Positions 4,533 to 10,173 of a stretch of 10,173 bases of DNA are shown piece after piece. Below the pieces are notes generated by a model that had not been told where the DNA came from, did not search any database, and saw only the letters and a program-made list of their open reading frames with translations. This DNA comes from an uncultured bacterium (lineage in GTDB: Bacteria; Patescibacteriota; Minisyncoccia; Phycocordibacterales; UBA1006): positions 1 to 10,173 of the forward strand of contig CAIXMG010000082.1 of assembly GCA_903920485.1 (NCBI GenBank). The letters are read 5' to 3'. Position 1 is the first letter of the stretch; every line of letters starts with the position of its first letter. Made by a program: the position numbers and the translations under genes.

Positions 4533-6275
4533 GTGAACAAACCACCATTCATGCATGGGATCAAGACCCGCATCGCAAACCTTTCCATCAAGGAACGGGC
4601 CGCCTTTACGGTATCCGGCATCATCCTCGTCATCGGCGTTTTCGGCGGACTGGTCGCCCTTTCTAACCGCTATACGACCAAGGTCCCCATCAGCGGAGGA
4701 ACCTACCGCGAAGGCATCGTGGGAAGTCCCCGCTTCGTGAATCCAGTCCTTGCGACATCAGATTCGGACAACGACCTGGTAAGCCTGGTATACAGCGGAC
4801 TGGTGCGACTCGACAAGGACGGAAACCTTGTTCCCGATCTTGCATCATCATGGACCATCTCGCCTGACGGCAAGACATATACCGTGACAATGAAGCCGAA
4901 CGACTCTTTCCATGACGGACAGAAGGTCACGGCACAAGATGTTGCATTCACGATAAGCAAGATCCAGGATCCCACCCTGCGAAGCCCTCTTCGCGTGGCA
5001 TGGGACGGCGTAACCGTGACGGCAACCGACGACACGACCGTAACTTTCACCCTTCAGAAGCCGTATGCAGGATTTCTCGGCCAGCTGACCCTCGGGATTC
5101 TCCCGCAGCACATCTGGGGATCGATTTCCGATGACGCATGGCAGACCAGTTCTTACAATACGGAACCGGTCGGATCAGGCCCCTATCAGATCAAGTCCGT
5201 TTCGCGCGATCGGACCGGCATCACACAAAAATTCGTCCTCAAGGCCTTTCCTCGATTCGCACTGGACAAGCCCCTGATCAAGAACGTCGCCGTTTCCGTC
5301 TTTGCCGACAAGTCAGACGCGGAAAGTGCTCTGCGGTCAAACGACGTCGACGCATTGGCCCTGGTTGATCCAGGAGACATAGATACTGCCAAGGCGCGAC
5401 GCGATACGATTATCACGAAACCGTTGCCCCGCGTCTTCGGAATCTTCTTTAACCCGTCGCAGAATAGCCTCTTTGCGGATCCAACGATCGTGAAGGCGCT
5501 CAACCTCGGCACCGATCGGCAAGCCCTGATCAGCGGCATCTTCGGAGGATATGGGACCGCCCTTGATGGACCGTTACCATCTTCGATCGATACGGACACC
5601 AGCGACTTTGCCACCAAGCAGGCACTGGCAGAAACCCTTCTCGACAAGGACGGATGGAAGATGAACCCCGCAACAGGAATCCGCCAGAAGACGACCGTCA
5701 CGACCAGCGGAACCGGCAAGAAGAAGACATCTTCCAGTTCAAGCCAGGCCCTGGAATTCAGCCTCTCGACGGCAAACACCCCCGACCTGGAACAGTCAGC
5801 CCAGCTGATCGCCGATCAGTACAAGCAACTCGGTATTCAGGTCGACGTTAAGATCTTCGAGATCGGCACCCTAAACGAGAATGTCATCCGCAACCGAAAC
5901 TTCGAAGGACTCCTCTTCGGACAAGTCGTGAAGAACGATACCGACATCTTCGCGTTCTGGGACTCCTCGCAGAAAGTTGCTCCGGGACTCAACATCACTG
6001 GCTACACGAACAAGCAGGTGGACACACTGCTTGAGTCCGCAATCGCGGAACCAGATCCAGCCAAGCGCGCAACCATCTATCAGCAGGTAACCGCCCAACT
6101 GGCAAAGGACGCACCCGTCGTCTTCTTGTACACCCCGGACTACATCGAACTGATGAATTCCCGCATCCACAATGTGACCATCCCCCCTATTACTACCCCG
6201 AGTGACCGATTCTCGCTCATCTACCAATGGTACATCGAGACCGACCGAGTCTGGAACGCTTTCTTAACCCACTAA
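4533..6275 (+). CDS. Membrane-anchored family-5 extracellular solute-binding protein (oligopeptide/dipeptide type), 580 aa
   Basis: Substrate-capture component of the kind used by Opp/Dpp ABC importers. A cytoplasmic N-terminus with several Lys/Arg is followed by a transmembrane anchor at about 24-45 (AFTVSGIILVIGVFGGLVALSN). The SBP_bac_5 fold then follows: GGTYREGIVGSPRFVNPVLA at 55-74, NDLVSLVYSGLVRLDKDGNLVPDLA at 80-104, HDGQKVTAQDVAFTISKI at 127-144 and VGSGPYQIKSV at 213-223. I see no cysteine, so it is not a lipoprotein. A Lys/Ser/Thr-rich insert (386-405, with GKKKTSSSSS) interrupts the C-terminal lobe. The start is GTG at 4533; ATG at 4551 would be equally possible, and neither has a Shine-Dalgarno sequence. 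No permease or ATPase gene is adjacent. RNase J follows after 4 bases. Confidence 0.9.
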   Translation: MNKPPFMHGIKTRIANLSIKERAAFTVSGIILVIGVFGGLVALSNRYTTKVPISGGTYREGIVGSPRFVNPVLATSDSDNDLVSLVYSGLVRLDKDGNLVPDLASSWTISPDGKTYTVTMKPNDSFHDGQKVTAQDVAFTISKIQDPTLRSPLRVAWDGVTVTATDDTTVTFTLQKPYAGFLGQLTLGILPQHIWGSISDDAWQTSSYNTEPVGSGPYQIKSVSRDRTGITQKFVLKAFPRFALDKPLIKNVAVSVFADKSDAESALRSNDVDALALVDPGDIDTAKARRDTIITKPLPRVFGIFFNPSQNSLFADPTIVKALNLGTDRQALISGIFGGYGTALDGPLPSSIDTDTSDFATKQALAETLLDKDGWKMNPATGIRQKTTVTTSGTGKKKTSSSSSQALEFSLSTANTPDLEQSAQLIADQYKQLGIQVDVKIFEIGTLNENVIRNRNFEGLLFGQVVKNDTDIFAFWDSSQKVAPGLNITGYTNKQVDTLLESAIAEPDPAKRATIYQQVTAQLAKDAPVVFLYTPDYIELMNSRIHNVTIPPITTPSDRFSLIYQWYIETDRVWNAFLTH

Positions 6276-6279
6276 TACT

Positions 6280-8340
6280 ATGAACACTGACCCCAACAAC
6301 CCGAGCGGCGGACATCACGGCGAATTCCAAGCGAAGTCGACTCATGTCCCCCGCCCCCCGTACCGCCCGAACGACCGTCCGGGAAACCATTCCAACAACC
6401 GAACCTTCGTATACCGCAAGGACACGTCGATGCAGTCCATCGAGCACGCACTCGACAAGATTGCCACGCCTTCGACTGCTCCGAGCACACCGGTCCCGCA
6501 GAACCAGAGAAACGACCGAGGCCCCTTCCATGCCAAGCGCATGAACGGCAACCGAGGCAATGACCGACGACGAAACGACCGCAACCGGAATCCCGAACGC
6601 GCACGTTTCGGCGACAACCCCGACCGATCGTCGTCGCACAAGGATGACGTCATCCCTCCCTTGAAGCCGGGCGACCTTCGCGTAATCGCGATCGGAGGCG
6701 TCGAGGGCATCGGAGCCATCAACATGACCGTCGTCGAGTACCGTGACCAGATCGTCGTCATCGACGCGGGGTTCCAGTTCAGCGACGAGAACACGCCGGG
6801 TGTCGACTTCATGATTCCCAACACGAAGTACCTCGAGGATCGCAAGCACATGATCAAGGCCCTCGCCATCACCCACGGCCACCTGGACCACATCGGTTCC
6901 CTGTCGTTCGTGATCGAGGCCCTCGGCAATCCGCCCATCTACACGATGCAATTCGGCGCGATGATCATCAGCAAGCGCCATGAGGAATATCCGAACCTGC
7001 CGGCGCTCGATCTGCGCATCGTCGACAAGGGAGATGCAGCCGTGACCGTTTCCGAAGACCTCAAGATAAAGTTCTTCGGACTGACCCACTCGATCCCCGA
7101 CTCGTCGGGAGTCATCGTGGAAACCCCTTACGGCGACATTGTGTCGACCGGAGACCTTCGCGTGGAAAACGACGACGGTGTCGCGACCCAAGAAGAAATC
7201 GACCAGTACAAGCTGTTCAAGGACCGCAACGTGCTATTGATGACCCTCGACTCGACCGGTATCGACAAACCGGGCTGGACCATTTCTGAGAAAGTCGTAG
7301 CCGACACTGTGGACAAGATCATCCGCGACGTGAAGGGCCGCCTTCTGATTGCGACGTTTGCATCGCAAGTGGAACGAATCATCGAGTTCCTGAACAGCGC
7401 GAAACGGTACGGCCGAGTGGTCGTGATCGAAGGACGCTCGATGAAGACGAACGTCGCGATTGCCAAGCACTTGAACCTCATCAATTTTGACAACATCGTC
7501 GACGTCGAGGAAATGCACAAGTATCCCCAGAACAAGATCATGATGCTCGTGACCGGAGGACAGGGCGAACAGTACTCGATCCTCGACCGCGTGTCGAAAA
7601 ACTCGCACAAGTATCTGAAACTCGAGCCAACCGACACCATCGTTTTCTCGTCATCGGTCATTCCTGGAAACGAAGGGACCGTCGACGCGCTCAAGGACGC
7701 GCTGTACCGCAAGGATCCGAAGATCATCACGTATTACGATTCCGACGTGCATGCGTCAGGACACGGAAAGCGAGGCGAGCTGGAATGGGTGCACAAGCAG
7801 ATCAAGTACCAGTACTTCATGCCGGTACACGGCAACTATGCGCGACTGATGATGCACCGCGACCTCGTCGAGAATCTCGGCGTTCCGCGGGACCGCGTCA
7901 TCGTCCCTGACGGAAACGGTGCCATCATCGAGTTCCGCGAGAACGGGACCAAGATGGTCGTCCTTCCCCAGAAGGCGCCCCACGAGACGATTGCCGTCGA
8001 GGGAACCCGCATCGGGATCCTGCAGGACGTGGTCATCCGCGATCGAAAACTTTTGCTTGAATCCGGAGTCTTCAACATCTTCGCCGTCATCGACGAGCGA
8101 AGCGGGAAACTGAAGAAGTCGCCCGACATCTTCAGCCGAGGATTCGTCTACATCCGCGAGAACCAGGAACTGTTCCACAAGGTCCGCGGACTGGTCAAGA
8201 AGATCATCGAGGATCGAACGATGGATCCGAAATACTCGATCGACGAGCTCAAGGACGAGCTGGTGGAAAAGGTAGAGCGGTTCCTGCTCCAGAAGACCGG
8301 CAAGAAGCCGATCGTCATGGCAGCCATCGTGACGTTCTAA
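6280..8340 (+). CDS. rnj: Ribonuclease J, 686 aa with long basic N-terminal extension
   Basis: Metallo-beta-lactamase/beta-CASP ribonuclease with endo- and 5'-to-3' exonuclease activity, the main mRNA decay and rRNA maturation enzyme in bacteria lacking RNase E. Residues 1 to about 130 are a low-complexity tail rich in Asn, Arg, Pro and Gly, absent from the Bacillus enzymes. The core then follows: GDLRVIAIGGVEGIGAINMTVVEY at 131-154, the zinc motif THGHLDH at 198-204 (His199, His201, Asp203, His204), THSIPDSSG at 269-277 (His270), TGDLR at 290-294 (Asp292), the beta-CASP region with GRSMKTN at 385-391, DVHASGHG at 489-496, and MPVHGNY at 514-520. The C-terminal domain ends the protein at about 570-686. 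All catalytic residues are present. The start lies 4 bases after the binding-protein stop with no Shine-Dalgarno, so translation is probably coupled. Codon use is strongly biased (few A/T-ending codons), as expected for a highly expressed gene. Confidence 0.95.
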   Translation: MNTDPNNPSGGHHGEFQAKSTHVPRPPYRPNDRPGNHSNNRTFVYRKDTSMQSIEHALDKIATPSTAPSTPVPQNQRNDRGPFHAKRMNGNRGNDRRRNDRNRNPERARFGDNPDRSSSHKDDVIPPLKPGDLRVIAIGGVEGIGAINMTVVEYRDQIVVIDAGFQFSDENTPGVDFMIPNTKYLEDRKHMIKALAITHGHLDHIGSLSFVIEALGNPPIYTMQFGAMIISKRHEEYPNLPALDLRIVDKGDAAVTVSEDLKIKFFGLTHSIPDSSGVIVETPYGDIVSTGDLRVENDDGVATQEEIDQYKLFKDRNVLLMTLDSTGIDKPGWTISEKVVADTVDKIIRDVKGRLLIATFASQVERIIEFLNSAKRYGRVVVIEGRSMKTNVAIAKHLNLINFDNIVDVEEMHKYPQNKIMMLVTGGQGEQYSILDRVSKNSHKYLKLEPTDTIVFSSSVIPGNEGTVDALKDALYRKDPKIITYYDSDVHASGHGKRGELEWVHKQIKYQYFMPVHGNYARLMMHRDLVENLGVPRDRVIVPDGNGAIIEFRENGTKMVVLPQKAPHETIAVEGTRIGILQDVVIRDRKLLLESGVFNIFAVIDERSGKLKKSPDIFSRGFVYIRENQELFHKVRGLVKKIIEDRTMDPKYSIDELKDELVEKVERFLLQKTGKKPIVMAAIVTF

Positions 8341-8351
8341 CCGACCTCACC

Positions 8352-8378
8352 AAAAACCCCGCCGATTGGCGGGGTTTT
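8352..8378. terminator. Bidirectional terminator between RNase J and the methyltransferase gene
   Basis: Perfect 11-base-pair stem AAAACCCCGCC / GGCGGGGTTTT with loop GATT, 12 bases after the RNase J stop. TTTT follows on the plus strand and TTTTT on the minus strand, so it can also stop the convergent methyltransferase transcript, which ends at 8400. Confidence 0.9.
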
Positions 8379-8399
8379 CTTTGGTTGTTTTTAAATTGT

Positions 8400-9314
8400 T
8401 CAGAGCAGTTCCCTTCCTGGTAAGGCTTTAGACTTGATGAGCGTAAGCACAAACGCATGGCGAGTCGCCAACTTGGCATAGACTTCTTCATTGGAAATGT
8501 TGAGCTTCTTCGGAGAAGCCAGATTTTGCATCACGCCAGTCGGGGAATGATGCTTTGCCTCAAACCCCCTTGCATAACAGTACGACAGGGCGTGATGCAT
8601 GTCTTTGAAAAGGTTTTTCCTGATATCGATCCCCGTCTGCTCCTTCATGCGCTCGTGAGAAGCGTCACCGTTAGGATTGTCGCTCAGAAGTTCGATGTCA
8701 GGAGTGACCATCATGCCGTCCGTCTCCGAAAGCAGGTCGCGGACATTGCCAAAGAAAAGGTCCTTGCCATCGAATGATACATACCTTAGAAAGCCTTCAC
8801 AAATCACCACAACCGGCTTTGTCTTGTCGAAATGCGAGCAAGCGCGCAGGAAGTCGTCCTTGTCGATGGCATTTCCACCTTCGAAGAAAAGCTTTCCAGG
8901 CGATGCGATGTTTTTCCTGCGGCACACCCCTTCGATGACCTGTTTTTTAATCAGGGACTCGCTGGGCAAGTCCATCTCGACATACGTGTAATCCTGAAGT
9001 GCAAGATCAAGCCCCCTCGGACTCATGCCGCTGGCAACTTCCAATACCTGGGTGACCCCGCTCTTTTCAAGGAACCTGTTGGTGAGCTTGTAGCGGGCCT
9101 CAAAGTAAGGAATGATTCCTGCCTTGGTAAGACCGTCGATGTTCTCGGTCGATGCTCCTTCGCCGCGATCCACCATTACTGAATAGATCTCCTGGGCAAA
9201 AGGAATGTCAGTGAAGAGGCTCCTTACCCAAGCGCACCCTCGGTTTGTCCAAGTGACTCTTTCGTTTAGTGTCGCACTCTCCCTGTCTGCTGCCGGTTTA
9301 GTTTCTGTTGTCAT
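8400..9314 (-). CDS. Class I SAM-dependent methyltransferase, leucine carboxyl methyltransferase (LCM/PPM1)-like, 304 aa
   Basis: Predicted SAM-dependent O-methyltransferase; the substrate is unknown. The open frame extends upstream to 9989, but that part is antisense to the transporter gene; the true start is taken as ATG 9314 (MTTETKPAAD). Features: YFEARYKLTNRFL at 70-82; SAM-binding motif I VLEVASGMSPRGLDLA at 90-105; motif II acidic strand YVEMDLP at 111-117; and VVVICEGFLRYV at 168-179, resembling the E-G-(L/F)-L-x-Y-L segment of the LCM family. In that family the eukaryotic protein methylates a C-terminal leucine carboxyl, while bacterial relatives act on small molecules or remain uncharacterised. 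The gene stands alone between a terminator and a divergent promoter region. Unlike most neighbours it lacks a -10 close to the ATG. Family assignment is moderately sure; an acquired accessory gene is possible. Confidence 0.8.
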   Translation of the reverse strand: MTTETKPAADRESATLNERVTWTNRGCAWVRSLFTDIPFAQEIYSVMVDRGEGASTENIDGLTKAGIIPYFEARYKLTNRFLEKSGVTQVLEVASGMSPRGLDLALQDYTYVEMDLPSESLIKKQVIEGVCRRKNIASPGKLFFEGGNAIDKDDFLRACSHFDKTKPVVVICEGFLRYVSFDGKDLFFGNVRDLLSETDGMMVTPDIELLSDNPNGDASHERMKEQTGIDIRKNLFKDMHHALSYCYARGFEAKHHSPTGVMQNLASPKKLNISNEEVYAKLATRHAFVLTLIKSKALPGRELL

Positions 9315-9360
9315 AAAATGATATTTGGTTTTGGTTGTAAATCTGTTTCGTTCCTCGTGG

Positions 9361-9389
9361 AGGGTAACCCAAATGAAACAAATTGTCAA
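9361..9389 (-). promoter_or_regulatory. Possible promoter of the methyltransferase gene
   Basis: Minus strand TTGACA (perfect -35) at 9389-9384, a 17-base spacer, then TACCCT (only 3 of 6 to -10). This gives an A/C-rich, apparently unstructured leader of about 40 bases before ATG 9314. A better hexamer, TATCAT, lies at 9323-9318 but only 3 bases before the ATG, too near for normal initiation. Confidence 0.3.
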
Positions 9390-9418
9390 ACACCCTTTAA
9401 TGCAAGGAATTTTTGCGC

Positions 9419-9424
9419 TATACT
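9419..9424 (+). promoter_or_regulatory. -10 box of the MFS transporter gene
   Basis: TATACT (5 of 6) ending 7 bases before ATG 9432, without an extended TG and with only a weak TTTAAT at the -35 position (9396-9401, 17-base spacer). The same hexamer occurs before secG and two minus-strand genes. Confidence 0.5.
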
Positions 9425-9431
9425 GTCCCGC

Positions 9432-10173
9432 ATGAACCGTCGCTTCTTCCTCCGCATGACCTACTTCGCGGGATTCCTCTTCTCCTTCCACGTGGCACTC
9501 ACGGTCTACAGCAACTCGTCGTATCTTGCCACGCGCGTTTCCGCGGGACTCGTAGGATGGCTGTACACCGCATCCGCGCTCATTGCCATGGTGGGACTCT
9601 TTCTGGTTCCCCGTCTGGTCACTCGGTTCGGCACGCGACCGGTGCTGGGGCTTATCGTGCTGCTTAATGTCGGTAACCTCCTGGCCATGACCCTTTCCGG
9701 GCACACCCTGGTCATCGCCGGCTGCTTTGTGCTGTACTTCGCGTTCAACACCCTGCTGTACCTGGGACTCGACATCCTCATCGAGGAATGGTCGGAATCC
9801 GGCGTCCAGGGCAAGGTCCGTGGAAGCTACCTGACCGCGAACAACGTCGGCTTCATGCTCGCACCCTTCCTGGGAGGGCTCATCATCGACCGCATCGGCT
9901 ACGGGGTGCTCTACGGGCTTGCCATTGCGCTTCTGGTGCCGGTATTGGCAATCGTGGCGTTCGTCCTTCCCAACCGAAACCGGCCGCATCCGTCAAAGTC
10001 ACGTTTCTTCACCCTGGTAAGGAAGTTCCTGCGCAACCGAAGCCTGGGGTCCGTCTTCATCGCGAACTTTATCCTGCAGTTCTTCTACGCCTGGATGGTC
10101 ATCTACACCCCGATCTACCTGCACGTGAACGCAGGGATCCCTTGGGATACGATCGGCATCACGTTCACCATCA
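9432..10173 (+). CDS. Major facilitator superfamily transporter, N-terminal 247 residues (runs off right edge)
   Basis: Secondary-active multi-pass membrane transporter; substrate unknown. Translation from ATG 9432 begins MNRRFFLRMTYFAGFLFSFH and shows about seven hydrophobic helices: roughly 9-27, 38-60, 69-90, 92-113, 135-152, 156-178, and one starting near 207. Between helices 2 and 3 is PRLVTRFGTRPVLG (60-73), the MFS motif A region (usual form G-x-L-a-D-r-x-G-r-r), with the aspartate missing. After helix 4 is ILIEEWSESGVQGKVRGSYLTANNVGFMLAPFLGGLIIDRIGY, the usual helix-5 segment. A basic loop at 181-205 (RNRPHPSKSRF...KFLRNRS) would be the central cytoplasmic loop joining the two six-helix halves. 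The start is supported by TATACT ending 7 bases upstream. The second half is outside the window. Confidence 0.88.
   Translation, partial: MNRRFFLRMTYFAGFLFSFHVALTVYSNSSYLATRVSAGLVGWLYTASALIAMVGLFLVPRLVTRFGTRPVLGLIVLLNVGNLLAMTLSGHTLVIAGCFVLYFAFNTLLYLGLDILIEEWSESGVQGKVRGSYLTANNVGFMLAPFLGGLIIDRIGYGVLYGLAIALLVPVLAIVAFVLPNRNRPHPSKSRFFTLVRKFLRNRSLGSVFIANFILQFFYAWMVIYTPIYLHVNAGIPWDTIGITFTI

Noticed and set aside
6217..7191. 324-codon open frame antisense to RNase J
   Set aside because: It is a shadow of the biased codon use of RNase J, with valine/arginine/aspartate-rich composition and no recognisable domain.
9315..9989. 225-codon N-terminal extension of the methyltransferase frame
   Set aside because: It lies antisense to the MFS transporter, is rich in His, Gln, Glu and Arg without domain character, and is open only because the transporter rarely uses TTA, CTA or TCA codons.

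Overview
The window looks like part of the chromosome of a Candidate Phyla Radiation (Patescibacteria) bacterium, probably of the Parcubacteria type. The evidence is indirect: small compact genes, very short intergenic gaps, an RNase J with a long disordered N-terminal extension, an oligopeptide-type binding protein without a permease beside it, and several small single-pass or few-pass membrane proteins of unknown role. UGA is used as a stop (GNAT gene, 2674-3054 gene, methyltransferase gene), which argues against the recoded Gracilibacteria/Absconditabacteria. No tRNA, rRNA, CRISPR, insertion sequence or prophage gene was seen, and no gene-free stretch exceeds about 140 bases.

Layout. Positions 1-2594 hold five minus-strand genes, read right to left: a SpoU-family RNA methyltransferase, a MazG-like pyrophosphohydrolase, a NYN-domain nuclease, a GNAT acetyltransferase and the start of leuS, whose ATG overlaps the GNAT stop. 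Positions 2674-3054 hold a plus-strand gene of unknown function that converges, through a bidirectional terminator, on a minus-strand pair: a four-helix membrane protein (3074-3625) and a membrane-anchored peptidoglycan-binding protein (3641-4174). The latter diverges from secG (4231-4464). Next on the plus strand come a membrane-anchored family-5 solute-binding protein (4533-6275) and RNase J (6280-8340), four bases apart and probably cotranscribed. A second bidirectional terminator separates RNase J from a convergent minus-strand SAM methyltransferase of the leucine carboxyl methyltransferase type (8400-9314). That gene diverges from a major facilitator transporter running off the right edge.

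The genes do not form one pathway. They are mainly housekeeping functions (leucyl-tRNA charging, RNA modification, nucleotide sanitation, protein export, RNA decay, transport) mixed with a few accessory ones (NYN, GNAT, methyltransferase, membrane proteins).

The most striking pattern is regulatory. Eight genes have a sigma70-like -10 hexamer, often with an extended TGn, ending only 6 to 8 bases before the start codon. This implies that transcription begins at or within a base or two of the ATG, so these mRNAs would be leaderless. It also fixes the true starts of spoU, secG, the peptidoglycan-binding gene and the GNAT gene, all shorter than their longest open frames. I found no convincing new defence or mobile system here.
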